Made by a program: the position numbers and the translations under genes
Source: Hyphobacterium indicum
GTDB lineage: Bacteria > Pseudomonadota > Alphaproteobacteria > Caulobacterales > Maricaulaceae
Direction of reading: 5' to 3'
DNA length: 64,000 nucleotides
Assembly (NCBI RefSeq): GCF_003129605.1
Contig: NZ_QBDX01000001.1
Location: forward strand, 186,001-250,000
Notes under the pieces: model-generated
The model's database searches: none
What the model was told of the DNA's origin: nothing
The model's input: only the letters and a program-made list of their open reading frames with translations
In this document: positions 7,946 through 16,871 of the stretch, piece by piece
Layout: each line of letters begins with the position of its first letter
How positions within the stretch are numbered: the stretch's first letter is position 1

Positions 7946-9717
7946 AGCTCTATTGCGACCCACCCCAGCTGGACTGGCGCGAGACGGGGCCGGTCGCCAC
8001 GGATTTCGGTGACATCTATTTTTCGGCGGAGGGCGGTCTGGAGGAGACCCGCGCGGTCTTCCTCACCGGCTGCGGCCTGCCCGGGCGCTGGCAGGACAGG
8101 GCCCGCTTCACCATTGCCGAGCTGGGCTTTGGCACTGGGCTGAACTTCCTGGCCGCCTGGCAGCTGTGGAACCGGACCCGGCCATCGCAAGGCTGGCTGC
8201 ATTTCATTTCGATCGAGAAATTCCCGCTATCCGCCGGCAACCTCCGCCGGGCCTTGTCAGCCTTTCCGGAGCTGGCGCCATTTTCAGAACAATTGATTGC
8301 CAGATGGCCACAACCCCAGAAAGGCGCGCACCGCCTGCGCTTTGATGCGGACCGGATCACCCTGACCCTGTTCCAGGACGATATCGCCAGCGCCCTGCCG
8401 CAGATCGAGGCCGGGGTCGACGCCTGGTTCCTCGACGGGTTTGCCCCGGCCAGCAATGCGGAGATGTGGGCTGAAACCCTCTGGCCGGAACTGGCGCGCC
8501 TGTCGCGGCCAGAGGCCCGCGCCGCCACCTTTACCGTCGCCGGTGCGGTCAGGCGCGGCCTGCAGTCCGCCGGTTTCGAGGTCGAAAAACAGCCCGGCTT
8601 CGGCCGCAAACGGGAACGTCTGGAAGCCCGCTTCAAGGGCGCCCAGCCTGCGGCCCTGCCGGCGCCTTTCCCCCGCCTCCTGCCGCAAGACGGCGTTGTG
8701 GTGATCCGCGGCGGTGGCATTGCCGGAGCGAGCCTCGCCCATGCTCTGCGAAAGCGCGGGCGGGAGGCCATCATCCTTGATCCGGGCGGCCTTGCGGGCG
8801 GCGCATCGGGCGCACCGTCGGGCCTGCTGACACCGCGGCTGGAAAATGCTGACAGGCCGCAGGTGCGGGCCACGCTGGCCGCGTTCGAATATGCCCGGCA
8901 GCTCTATACGGAACGGGGCGTGTTCGAACCGGAAGGCGCACTGCGGCTGCTGGAAAACGGCAAAGACAAGACCCGCTATGCCGCCATCGCAGACGCCATG
9001 GGCGAGGGCTATGACATGGGCCCGGACGGGCTTTGGATGGCGCGCGCCGGACGGTTTGACCCGGCTGCGATTGTCCACGCCCTCGCCGGCGATACGCGGG
9101 TGATCACCGATACAGGCCGTATGCTGGAAGCTTCCCTTGTCATTGACTGCCGGGGTGCGGACGCGGCGCTGTCGGGGCTCACGCACAGTGCCGGGCGCGT
9201 GGTCACATGGGACGGCACGCCGCCCTCCCACCCGATGGTCTGGGGCGGATATGTTTCAGCTGCACCTGATCGCCGCGTCCTGATCGGCGCAACCCATGAG
9301 AAAGGCCGCGATCCCGGCAATGCGGATGAGGCGGCCGGGCGATTGCTGGCCGATCTTGAGAACCGCCTGCCGGAGATCGCTTCGGGGCTCTCCGGCCCGC
9401 CGCAGCATTGGTCCGGCATCCGGGCCACAACACCGGACCGCCTGCCCGTCTATGGCGCTATCCCCGGGGCCGGTTTCGAGGCGCGCTGGCGGTTATGGGC
9501 CAAAGGCGGACCCCTGCCCGGGACGTCACCGGAGACGTCTGGCTGTCCCGCTATTTGCCTCACAGGTTTCGGATCGCGCGGCTTTGCCCATGCGCCGCTT
9601 TTGGCCGAAGCGCTGGCCTCAGATCTCTGCGGCGAGCCCTCACCGCTGGAGCGGGCCGGCCGCGAGGCCTTCCACCCGGCACGCTTCGCGATAAGGCGTC
9701 TGAAACGCGGTGGTTAA
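7942..9717 (+). CDS. mnmC: Bifunctional tRNA mnm5s2U biosynthesis enzyme MnmC
   Basis: 591 residues in the usual two-part layout. Residues about 1-235 are a SAM methyltransferase of the DUF752 type (LGFGTGLNFLAAW, then DAWFLDGFAPASNAEMW). Residues about 250-590 are a DAAO-like FAD oxidase with a Rossmann motif (IRGGGIAGASLAHALRKRG). MnmC removes the carboxymethyl group from cmnm5s2U34 and then methylates it in tRNAs for Lys, Glu and others. The GTG at 7942 is chosen because it overlaps the previous stop and gives the family N-terminus. The open frame runs 15 codons further upstream. Confidence 0.93.
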   Translation: MKLYCDPPQLDWRETGPVATDFGDIYFSAEGGLEETRAVFLTGCGLPGRWQDRARFTIAELGFGTGLNFLAAWQLWNRTRPSQGWLHFISIEKFPLSAGNLRRALSAFPELAPFSEQLIARWPQPQKGAHRLRFDADRITLTLFQDDIASALPQIEAGVDAWFLDGFAPASNAEMWAETLWPELARLSRPEARAATFTVAGAVRRGLQSAGFEVEKQPGFGRKRERLEARFKGAQPAALPAPFPRLLPQDGVVVIRGGGIAGASLAHALRKRGREAIILDPGGLAGGASGAPSGLLTPRLENADRPQVRATLAAFEYARQLYTERGVFEPEGALRLLENGKDKTRYAAIADAMGEGYDMGPDGLWMARAGRFDPAAIVHALAGDTRVITDTGRMLEASLVIDCRGADAALSGLTHSAGRVVTWDGTPPSHPMVWGGYVSAAPDRRVLIGATHEKGRDPGNADEAAGRLLADLENRLPEIASGLSGPPQHWSGIRATTPDRLPVYGAIPGAGFEARWRLWAKGGPLPGTSPETSGCPAICLTGFGSRGFAHAPLLAEALASDLCGEPSPLERAGREAFHPARFAIRRLKRGG

Positions 9718-9832
9718 CCAGGCAGAAACCATAGGCGTGACGGGCGGTCCGGACCGGCATGGCCCGGCGCACGGCTTGCAGTGACAGGTCTCGAAACCGC
9801 GCAATCTGGCGCGAAACGGGACGGTAGCGTTA

Positions 9833-10657
9833 ATGTCACGGCGAAGCACACATCGGGATGGTTCAGAACGGCGCGCCCGCGCGCGTCATATCTGGTTTCT
9901 GAACTCGGCCTTCGACAATATCGATTTTCCGACCACGGTGCTGCGTCTGGCGGAACGCGATCCCGACGCGCCTTTCCAGTTTGTGGTGACGCCGAATGTG
10001 GATCATCTGGTGCGTCTGCGCCGCGACGGTGTGCTGGCTCCGCTCTATGCCCAGGCTTGGCTGACCGTTTGTGACAGCCGGGTGCTTGAACTCATTGCCG
10101 CCCTGTCGGGTGAGGAGGTCGATGTTACGCCGGGCTCCGATCTCACCAAAACCCTCTTTGACAATGTCGTTTTGCGCCACGAACCGGTGACCATTATTGG
10201 CGGCACCAGGGAGGTGGTTGAAAACGTCAAGGCCCGCTACGGCCTGCGCGATGTGCGCTGGCATGAGCCGCCCATGGGCTTGCGCAATAATCCGCAAGCC
10301 ATCGCCGAATGCGCGCAATTTGTTGCCGACAATCCTTCCCGTTTCATTTTCCTGTGCGTCGGTTCGCCACAGCAGGAAATGATCGCCGAAGCCTGTCTCG
10401 ACCGGGGCGATTGCAAGGGCATCGGCCTGTGTGTCGGTGCCTCGCTGGACTTCCTTGGCGGCGCGGCCGAGCGCGCGCCTGTCTGGATGCAGAAAGCGCG
10501 CCTGGAATGGCTGCACCGTCTGGCGCAGGAACCACAGCGCATGTGGAAACGTTATCTGGTGGACGGGCCGAAAATCGCTTTCCTGTGGTGGGAATGGCGC
10601 AAGGCCCGCACCAAGCTGCGCGACTTTGAAAAGCGCCTGGCGGAAGCCGGCCTCTAG
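9833..10657 (+). CDS. WecG/TagA/CpsF family glycosyltransferase
   Basis: 274 residues. Family hallmarks are TPNVDHLVRLRRDG near the start, SDLTKTLF, VGSPQQEMIAE and GLCVGASLDFLGGAAERAP. Members (GT26) transfer a ManNAc-type sugar from UDP-sugar to an undecaprenyl-linked GlcNAc, or act in similar exopolysaccharide steps. They lack membrane segments and sit at the membrane surface. This copy is about 20 kb from the polysaccharide locus and has no carbohydrate gene beside it. The first 20 residues are Arg-rich and not part of the family core, so the true start could be slightly later. Confidence 0.87.
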   Translation: MSRRSTHRDGSERRARARHIWFLNSAFDNIDFPTTVLRLAERDPDAPFQFVVTPNVDHLVRLRRDGVLAPLYAQAWLTVCDSRVLELIAALSGEEVDVTPGSDLTKTLFDNVVLRHEPVTIIGGTREVVENVKARYGLRDVRWHEPPMGLRNNPQAIAECAQFVADNPSRFIFLCVGSPQQEMIAEACLDRGDCKGIGLCVGASLDFLGGAAERAPVWMQKARLEWLHRLAQEPQRMWKRYLVDGPKIAFLWWEWRKARTKLRDFEKRLAEAGL

Positions 10658-10687
10658 GCAAACACTCTTCGCCGCGCTAATCACGGC

Positions 10688-10846
10688 ATCGTACAGGTGG
10701 CCGCAAGGCCTTGATAGGGAAGTGGGGTGAAAGTCCCCCGCTGTGCCCGCAGCCGTAAGCGGAGAGTGGTCTCACACCAAGTCACTGGGTACACCCGGGA
10801 AGACGTGAGCTGCCACATTGACCCGTGAGCCGGAAGACCTGCCTGT
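10688..10846 (+). promoter_or_regulatory. Cobalamin (adenosylcobalamin) riboswitch
   Basis: The leader before btuB carries the conserved blocks of the B12 aptamer in order: GGGAAGTGGGGTGAAAGTCC, CCCGCAGCCGTAAGCGG, a B12-box-like AGTCACTGGGT, and the closing GAGCCGGAAGACCTGCC. The ends CAGGT and ACCTG can pair as P1. Bound cobalamin normally lowers expression of the downstream uptake genes. The next 118 bases to the btuB start contain GC-rich inverted repeats and probably form the expression platform. The exact switching fold was not worked out. Confidence 0.95.
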
Positions 10847-10964
10847 GCCGTCGCTCGTCCACCCGTGCGGGATCACGTGGGAATGGCACGGCCTGTCCGT
10901 TTGCAGCGACTCCTGAAAACCCGGCCGCGGGATATTTCGCGTGGCCGCACCGGAGTTGTTTGAA

Positions 10965-12839
10965 ATGCGCCTGAAACCCCTACTGCGGCGAAGTTGCGCC
11001 GCGATTTTCCTTCTCTCTCCTTCCGCGCTCGCGCAATCGGTAGATGATGACACCATCATCGTCATTGGCGGGCGCATCCCGGCCCTGGCGGAAGATGTCA
11101 CCTCCGCCACCAGCCTTGTCGATGAAGATGACATCGCTCTGCGCGGCGGGCTGACGCTCGCCGACACCTTGCGGTCGGTGCCCGGCATGGCCGTATCCCG
11201 GTCTGGTGCAACGGGCGGGCTGACCGATCTCCGCGTGCGGGGTTCGGAAGCCAATCATGTCCTGGTGCTGATGGATGGCATTGAAGCCTCCGTGCCACTG
11301 ACGGGCGGTTATGATTTCGCCCATGCGCCAGGCTTTGGCGTCGAACGTGTGGAAGTTCTACGCGGAGAACAATCCGCCCTCTGGGGGTCGGACGCGATTG
11401 GCGGTGTCATCAATATCCGCACCGCAGGCTCGACCGGAGAAGAGAGGGCGCAGGGGCGATTTGAAGCGGGGTCCTTTGGCACGCTGTTCGCAGGGGTCAG
11501 CGCCTCGGGCCGGCAAGGCCGGTTCAGCGGGGGCGTCAGTGCCTCGCACCTGCAAACCGATGGCATTGATGTCTCCGGTCTGGGCGGTGAAAAGGATGCG
11601 TATCAGCGCTTTTTTGTCTCCGGGACAGGAACGGCAAGGCTTGCGGAAGGCGAGTCGATTCAATGGGCTGCGCGATTTGCAGATTTTGAAAGCGAATTTG
11701 ATTCCGATTCTGATTTCAATGGCTTGCTGGACAACACCAACCAGCACAGCGCCGGTCAGCAATTCGCTGCGGGAGCGCAGCTAACGTTCCGGCGTTTCGG
11801 TTTGCGTCATGATCTTGCGCTCAATACCTCGCGCGATGAGCTGGCCAACTTCACTGGCGCCGCTTTTACCGGCGAAACCGCGGCGTCCCGCTGGCAGGCC
11901 TTCTATCAGCCCACGTTCAACTGGCAGACGGGATCTATCGGCCACCAGCTGACCGGCCTCGTCGAATTCGAGCGCGAGGAATTCGAGAGCTTTGCCGGGG
12001 CCGGGGCGGGCTCCAACCAGTCACGGCAGACCGGAAACACGGCCGCAGCTTTCGACTACCGTCTCGTTCGCGGCCCGCTGCGCGTGTCGGCGTCCATCCG
12101 CCAGGACTGGAATGACCGCTTCGACGATGCCGCCACCTGGCGCCTGGGCACGGCCTGGCATTTTGAAAGGCTTGGCGGCCACGTCCGCGCCAGCGTCGGT
12201 GAAGGCGTCAAGAATCCCGGCATCTACGAGCTGTTCGGCTTTTTTCCCGGCGTCTTCACCGGCAATCCCGGTCTGACACCGGAACGTTCCCGCGGCTGGG
12301 AGATCGGCTGGGATCAGGGGTTTGGACCGGATGCCCGCCTGTCGATCACCTGGTTCGAGGCGAATCTGGAAGACGAAATCTTCACCGATTTCAGCGTGTC
12401 GCCGGCCACGGCGCGCAATCGGGCGACGGGGTCTCACCGCGCAGGCCTCGAGCTTGACGGGGAAGCGGATATCACCGGCCAGCTCTCGATTTCCGGGTCC
12501 GCCACTTTCCTGCAGTCCGAAGAGAATGGCGTGCCTGAGCTCCGCCGTCCGGAATTCACCGGCAGTCTGGCCCTGAACTGGCAGTCCGCAGACGGGCGCT
12601 GGCAGGCGGGTTTTGCCGCGGATCATACGGGCGTACAGCTCGACACCGATTTCGGCAGTTTCTCGACCGTGACTTTGCCCGCCTATACGTTGTTGTCAGC
12701 GCGTCTCGCCTGGCAGTTGTCCCCCGCGGCGCAGATTTATCTGCGTGGCACAAATCTGAGCGATGAGGAGAGAGTGGATGTCTTCGGATATGCCTCTGAA
12801 GGCCGCGGCCTGTTTGTGGGCCTGCGTCTCGGCCGTTAG
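10965..12839 (+). CDS. btuB: TonB-dependent vitamin B12 outer-membrane receptor
   Basis: 624 residues with a signal peptide (MRLKPLLRRSCAAIFLL, ending SALAQ). A TonB-box-like DDTIIVIGG follows directly. The plug domain (LADTLRSVPGMAVSRSGATG, LRGEQSALWGSDAIGGVINI) precedes a beta-barrel that ends in aromatic FVGLRLGR. The cobalamin riboswitch upstream and the BtuFCD genes downstream identify the substrate. ATG 10965 has GGAG nine bases upstream. A GTG at 10941 is also in frame but would lengthen the signal peptide unnaturally. The 3' end overlaps btuF by 62 bases. Confidence 0.93.
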   Translation: MRLKPLLRRSCAAIFLLSPSALAQSVDDDTIIVIGGRIPALAEDVTSATSLVDEDDIALRGGLTLADTLRSVPGMAVSRSGATGGLTDLRVRGSEANHVLVLMDGIEASVPLTGGYDFAHAPGFGVERVEVLRGEQSALWGSDAIGGVINIRTAGSTGEERAQGRFEAGSFGTLFAGVSASGRQGRFSGGVSASHLQTDGIDVSGLGGEKDAYQRFFVSGTGTARLAEGESIQWAARFADFESEFDSDSDFNGLLDNTNQHSAGQQFAAGAQLTFRRFGLRHDLALNTSRDELANFTGAAFTGETAASRWQAFYQPTFNWQTGSIGHQLTGLVEFEREEFESFAGAGAGSNQSRQTGNTAAAFDYRLVRGPLRVSASIRQDWNDRFDDAATWRLGTAWHFERLGGHVRASVGEGVKNPGIYELFGFFPGVFTGNPGLTPERSRGWEIGWDQGFGPDARLSITWFEANLEDEIFTDFSVSPATARNRATGSHRAGLELDGEADITGQLSISGSATFLQSEENGVPELRRPEFTGSLALNWQSADGRWQAGFAADHTGVQLDTDFGSFSTVTLPAYTLLSARLAWQLSPAAQIYLRGTNLSDEERVDVFGYASEGRGLFVGLRLGR

Positions 12840-13623
12840 CGCGGCAGACGGACCTTCACGCATCGTTTCGGCGGATCTGTGCGCGGATGCCTATGTCTTC
12901 GCACTCGCAGACCGGGAGGCCGTTGCGGCGGTCTCCTGGCAGGCAGGGCAGACGGTTTCCGGCGCGCCGGACTGGGCGCTGGACCTGCCACGGGCCTCGG
13001 ATGACGCCGAGCGCCTGATCGCACTGCAACCGGATCTGGTGGTCTTCGGCCCCGCGGGCGCAGGTGATACGGCGCACTTTCTGGACCGGGCGGGCATTGC
13101 CCGTGTGAGCCTGCAATGGGGGGAGGACTGGGATGCCGTGATTGCCAATCTGCGCCTAATCGGCATGGCTCTGGATGAGACAGGACGGGCGGAGGCCCTG
13201 ATCGCAGAACTGGAGGCCCGCCGCGAGCACCTGGCCATGCGGGCGGCGGAGCATGGGCGGCCGTCCGTCTTCTATCTCAGCGTCACCGGCGGGGCGGCCG
13301 GGGCAGACACGCTGGTCGATGAAGCCATCCGCATGGCGGGCGGCCGCAACGCCGCAGCGGAAGCGGGGGCCAGAGGCTGGCTGGCCGCGGATGCTGCCTG
13401 GGCCTTTCGCGTGGATCCGGACCTCGTCATTACCAGCTATTTTGTTGATGGATATGCGACGCGCAACAATACGGGCGCGCGCCATTCGGCATTCCGGCGC
13501 CTGCTGCAGGACACGCCCCGGATCGATATTCCGGCCTCCGCCTGGTCCTGCGCGGGACCGGCGCTGATGGACGCCGCCGAACAGATCGCCGACGCACTCG
13601 ATGACGCAGGGCAGGGACTATGA
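12778..13623 (+). CDS. btuF: Cobalamin ABC transporter substrate-binding protein BtuF
   Basis: 281 residues with a short signal region (ACLWACVSAVSA). The rest matches periplasmic binding proteins of the BtuF/FhuD type: PSRIVSADLCADAYVFALAD, ALQPDLVVFG, and GGRNAAAEAGARGWLAADAA. It should carry B12 from the outer-membrane receptor to the inner-membrane permease. The ATG at 12778 is chosen because AGGAGAGAG lies just before it. ATGs at 12763 and 12790 are also in frame. The start lies inside the end of btuB and the stop overlaps btuC by four bases, so the operon is tightly coupled. Confidence 0.88.
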   Translation: MSSDMPLKAAACLWACVSAVSAADGPSRIVSADLCADAYVFALADREAVAAVSWQAGQTVSGAPDWALDLPRASDDAERLIALQPDLVVFGPAGAGDTAHFLDRAGIARVSLQWGEDWDAVIANLRLIGMALDETGRAEALIAELEARREHLAMRAAEHGRPSVFYLSVTGGAAGADTLVDEAIRMAGGRNAAAEAGARGWLAADAAWAFRVDPDLVITSYFVDGYATRNNTGARHSAFRRLLQDTPRIDIPASAWSCAGPALMDAAEQIADALDDAGQGL

Positions 13624-14591
13624 AGGATATCCGCCTGATACTGATTTTGTCGGGGGTTTGTGGTCTGGCGGGGCTGGCAGGCCTGCTCGTTGACGGGTTT
13701 CCGGTGGCGGCATTACGGGCGGGCGATGAAACCGCATGGCTATTGCTGACCGAGCTGCGGCTGCCGCGCATCGCGCTTGGCTTTCTGGTCGGAGCGGCAC
13801 TGGGCCTGTCCGGCGCGGCTTTGCAGGGCTATTTCCGCAATCCGCTCGCCGATCCCGGTGTTATCGGCGTGTCGGCCAGTGCCGGTCTGGGCGCGGTCGC
13901 GGCGCTCTATTTCGGACTGGCCAGCCTCTCGGCCCTGATCCTGCCTGTGACGGCGATTGCCGGAGCGGCTCTGGGCGGCACTGCGCTTCTCCTCATTGCC
14001 GGACGCGGCGCCACGGCGACCAGCCTCATCCTCTCCGGCGTAGCTGTCGGAGCACTGGCCAATGCGCTTGTGGCACTGGCCATGAATTTCTCTCCCAATC
14101 CCTGGGCCCTGTCGGAAATCGCCTACTGGCTGATGGGGTCGCTGCGCAATTCCAGCTGGACCGAGGTCAGGATTGCCCTGCCGCTTGTCGCAGCGGGGGC
14201 GGCGATATTGCTGACTACGGCACGCGATCTCCACAGCCTCACCATTGGCGAAGACGGGGCCCGCGCGCTCGGCGTCAATCTGCGCGGCTTGCAGATCCGC
14301 CTGATCGCCGGCACGGCTCTGGCGGTCGGCGCAGCGGTCGCGGTCGCGGGCGCCATCGGCTTTGTCGGACTGGTCGTGCCGCATCTGATCCGGCCCCGGG
14401 TTCAGCACGAGCCTTCCCGCCTGCTGCTTCCGTCGGCACTGGGGGGCGGGGCCTTGCTGATGACAGCGGATGCCGCCACTCGCCTTGTCTCCGGCGATGG
14501 CGTTCCACTCTATCTCGGCGTGATGACGGCGATCCTCGGCGTGCCATTCTTCTTCCACCTCATCCGGCAGACGGGGAGGCTGGCGCCATGA
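13620..14591 (+). CDS. btuC: Cobalamin ABC transporter permease BtuC (FecCD family)
   Basis: 323 residues with about ten hydrophobic segments. Typical FecCD features are RLPRIALGFLVGAALGLSGA, GYFRNPLADPGVIGVSASA and the loop GEDGARALGVNLRGLQIR. The last includes the cytoplasmic L-loop region that contacts the ATPase. GFVGLVVPHLIRP is also diagnostic. Two copies make the inner-membrane channel for B12. Both ends overlap neighbours by four bases (ATGA), so the gene is co-translated with btuF and btuD. Confidence 0.94.
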   Translation: MKDIRLILILSGVCGLAGLAGLLVDGFPVAALRAGDETAWLLLTELRLPRIALGFLVGAALGLSGAALQGYFRNPLADPGVIGVSASAGLGAVAALYFGLASLSALILPVTAIAGAALGGTALLLIAGRGATATSLILSGVAVGALANALVALAMNFSPNPWALSEIAYWLMGSLRNSSWTEVRIALPLVAAGAAILLTTARDLHSLTIGEDGARALGVNLRGLQIRLIAGTALAVGAAVAVAGAIGFVGLVVPHLIRPRVQHEPSRLLLPSALGGGALLMTADAATRLVSGDGVPLYLGVMTAILGVPFFFHLIRQTGRLAP

Positions 14592-15349
14592 CCGCCCGCT
14601 TTGAACTGGACCAGGTCCATTGCCGTTATGGCGAACGCACGGCGTTTGAAACCCGCCATCTGTCAATCGCGGCGGGGGAATTGACGGCGATTGTCGGTCC
14701 CAACGGGGCGGGCAAGTCCACACTCGTCAAGACGCTGGCCGGACTCATCACGCCGGTTCACGGAGAGATTCGTCTCGACGGTGTGGCGCTGCACCGCTTT
14801 GCCGACCGCGAACGTGCCCGCCGCATTGCCTATCTGCCCGCCGATTCGCGTCTCGCCTGGCCGCTGATCGCGGTCCGGGTGGTGGAATTGGGGCGTTATC
14901 CCTTCCTGAAGCCGCTTCACGGCTTCACCGATGAAGATGGTGAATACCTTGATGATGCCATTCAGCGGGCGGGCGCAACCGGGCTGACGGCGCGGCGGTT
15001 TGACGAACTGTCCTCCGGCGAGAAAGCGCGCATCCTGCTGGCGCGGGCGCTGGCCACAAATGCCGGCACCTTGCTCCTCGACGAGCCCGGCGCGGCGCTG
15101 GATCCGCGCCATCAGCTCGCCGTGATGAAGGTTCTGCAAGAGGAAGCGCGAAGGGGCGTCTGCACCGTTTTTGCCGGCCATAGCCTGGAGCTTGTCAGCC
15201 GCTTTGCGGACCGCGTCCTGGTCATGGATCAGGGCCGCATTGTCGCCGATGGCCCGCCTCGGGAGGCATTGTCGCCACCGATCCTTTCGGATGTCTTTGG
15301 TCTTGATGCGCCGGAAGGGATTACCCCGCCCGACTGGGCGATGGGCTAG
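14588..15349 (+). CDS. btuD: Cobalamin ABC transporter ATP-binding protein BtuD
   Basis: 253 residues. Walker A is GPNGAGKST, the signature is LSSGEKARILLARAL and Walker B is LLLDEPGAALD, with a switch His in FAGHS. It matches the BtuD/FhuC ATPase group that powers metal-chelate and B12 import. Its ATG overlaps the btuC stop. It converges on the mrp/apbC gene, and the two stop codons share one palindromic CTAG at 15346-15349, which leaves no room for a separate terminator. Confidence 0.93.
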   Translation: MTARFELDQVHCRYGERTAFETRHLSIAAGELTAIVGPNGAGKSTLVKTLAGLITPVHGEIRLDGVALHRFADRERARRIAYLPADSRLAWPLIAVRVVELGRYPFLKPLHGFTDEDGEYLDDAIQRAGATGLTARRFDELSSGEKARILLARALATNAGTLLLDEPGAALDPRHQLAVMKVLQEEARRGVCTVFAGHSLELVSRFADRVLVMDQGRIVADGPPREALSPPILSDVFGLDAPEGITPPDWAMG

Positions 15350-16422
15350 GCAGAGAAGACAATCTCCGGCGCCGGCTTGCGCACGTCATCGGCCGACACC
15401 AGCATGGCCTGGGCGGCACGGGCAAAAGCCTCCGCGACCGGCCCCTTGCCAAACGCCACCGGCTCGCCGGAATCCGAGCGCTCGCGCAATTCAATCGTCA
15501 GTGGAATCTCGCCCAGGAAGGGCACGCCCATCGCTTCGGCTTCGGCGCGTGTGCCGCCATGGCCGAATATCTCGCTGGCTTCACCGCAATGCGGGCAGAG
15601 AAACACGCTCATATTCTCGATCAGGCCGAGAATGGGCGTATGCGTCTTTTCAAACATGGCAATGGCCTTGCGGGCATCATCCAGCGCCAGATCCTGCGGC
15701 GTGCAGGCGATCACCACGCCGTCAATGGCGATGGTCTGGGCAATGGCCAGCTGGGCATCGCCCGTACCGGGCGGCATGTCGATGATCAGAAGGTCAGGCT
15801 GGCCCCAGTCGGTCTCGTTCAGGAATTGCTGTATCGCCCCCTGCACCATGGGCCCGCGCCAGACGACCGGCTGGCCGGGCTTTGTCAGGAAACCCATGGA
15901 CACGACGCGGACACCATGCGCCTCGGCGGGCTCTATGCCCTTGTCGGTCTTCTTCAGCCCCTTGATATCGCGCAGGCCGAAAAGCCGCGGAATGGACGGG
16001 CCGTAAATATCGGCATCCAGTATGCCGACCCGGTGGCCCTGTCGGGTCAGGGCGGCCGCCAAATTCGCTGCGACCGTGGATTTGCCAACCCCGCCCTTGC
16101 CGGCGGCCACCGCAATGATCCGCTTTGCCGGACGCGGCCCATCTGCGGCGGCTGTGGCCTGCCGCGGGCGCTCCTTCGGCTGTCCGGGTGCGCGCTGGAT
16201 CGTGGTGATGACACGGACCCGCTCGACGCCGCTGACCTCGCGCGCCGCCGATTCGATTTCGGCTTTCAGGCCCGCCGCATCTTCGTCCGCTGCCGCCTTG
16301 AGGACAATTGTGGCGACGCCCTTGTCGATGACGGCCCCATCGAGGCGTCCGGCCGCGGCCAGACCCTTGCCGCTGGACGGATCGGATATCGCGTCGAGGC
16401 GGGCCAGCAATGCATCAGACAT
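15346..16422 (-). CDS. apbC: Mrp/ApbC family iron-sulfur cluster carrier ATPase
   Basis: 358 residues. The N-terminal 90 residues are a DUF59/MIP18-like domain. The ParA/MinD-type ATPase follows with the deviant Walker A GKGGVGKSTVAANLAAAL, a motif II DADIYGPSIPRLFG and IDMPPGTGDAQL. The C-terminal CPHC pair (FLCPHCGEASEIFG) can hold a bridging 4Fe-4S cluster between two subunits. The protein is thought to carry clusters to apo-enzymes in the cytoplasm. ATG 16422 is preferred because AAGGA lies 8 bases upstream. An ATG three codons earlier (16431) is possible. Confidence 0.93.
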   Translation of the reverse strand: MSDALLARLDAISDPSSGKGLAAAGRLDGAVIDKGVATIVLKAAADEDAAGLKAEIESAAREVSGVERVRVITTIQRAPGQPKERPRQATAAADGPRPAKRIIAVAAGKGGVGKSTVAANLAAALTRQGHRVGILDADIYGPSIPRLFGLRDIKGLKKTDKGIEPAEAHGVRVVSMGFLTKPGQPVVWRGPMVQGAIQQFLNETDWGQPDLLIIDMPPGTGDAQLAIAQTIAIDGVVIACTPQDLALDDARKAIAMFEKTHTPILGLIENMSVFLCPHCGEASEIFGHGGTRAEAEAMGVPFLGEIPLTIELRERSDSGEPVAFGKGPVAEAFARAAQAMLVSADDVRKPAPEIVFSA

Positions 16423-16527
16423 GGCAGTCATCCTTCATAACCATCAGCGTCAACATAGGCATGCCCGCAGGACTGCCAATGCGTCCATCACGTCCGGTGT
16501 GTTATCGTGTTGTAAACAGGAAGAAAA

Positions 16528-16602
16528 TGGTGGGCGCGGCAAGGATTGAACTTGCGACCCCTACGATGTCAACGTAGTGCTCTCCCACTGAGCTACGCGC
16601 CC
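16528..16602 (-). tRNA. tRNA-Val (anticodon GAC), CCA end encoded
   Basis: On the minus strand the sequence folds as a 75-base tRNA. The acceptor stem is GGGCGCG with CGCGCCC, and the D-arm is GCTC-AGTGGGA-GAGC. The anticodon stem is CTACG/CGTAG with loop TTGACAT (anticodon GAC), and the T-arm is GCAAG-TTCAATC-CTTGC. The 3' ACCA is in the DNA. GAC reads valine codons GUC and GUU. Confidence 0.97.
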
Positions 16603-16871
16603 GTCCACCAAGGGAGGCGAGCTATTAGCCCTGCTGCGGCACGGATGCAAGACGAAGCTGCATTCTGTGCTGAAATGACAGGCGTCTGACGATCGTATGA
16701 CTTTTATGCAACATTCCCGGCGGAAATACGGCGAAGATGGGGCGCACGCTTTACGAGCGGGAATGCGGCGGCGATAGTGAGGTCAGGAAAGTAGCCACTT
16801 TCCGGCTGTGCGCGTTTGCCTCGGTGTCTGTTCTGTCGCGGTGAACCAAAATAAACAAGTCATGAAGGGGT
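16603..16871 (+). other. Intergenic leader before the TonB receptor gene, with a small hairpin
   Basis: 269 bases without a recognisable gene. At 16786-16803 a 7-bp perfect inverted repeat (GGAAAGT-AGCC-ACTTTCC) could form an RNA or operator hairpin. It has no T-run, so it is not an obvious terminator. The promoter of the downstream receptor should lie here, but I could not fix its boxes. Confidence 0.45.

Noticed and set aside
13736-14587. In-frame extension upstream of btuD
   Set aside because: The extension is a shifted-frame reading of btuC. The BtuD N-terminus and the ATGA overlap at 14588 fix the real start.
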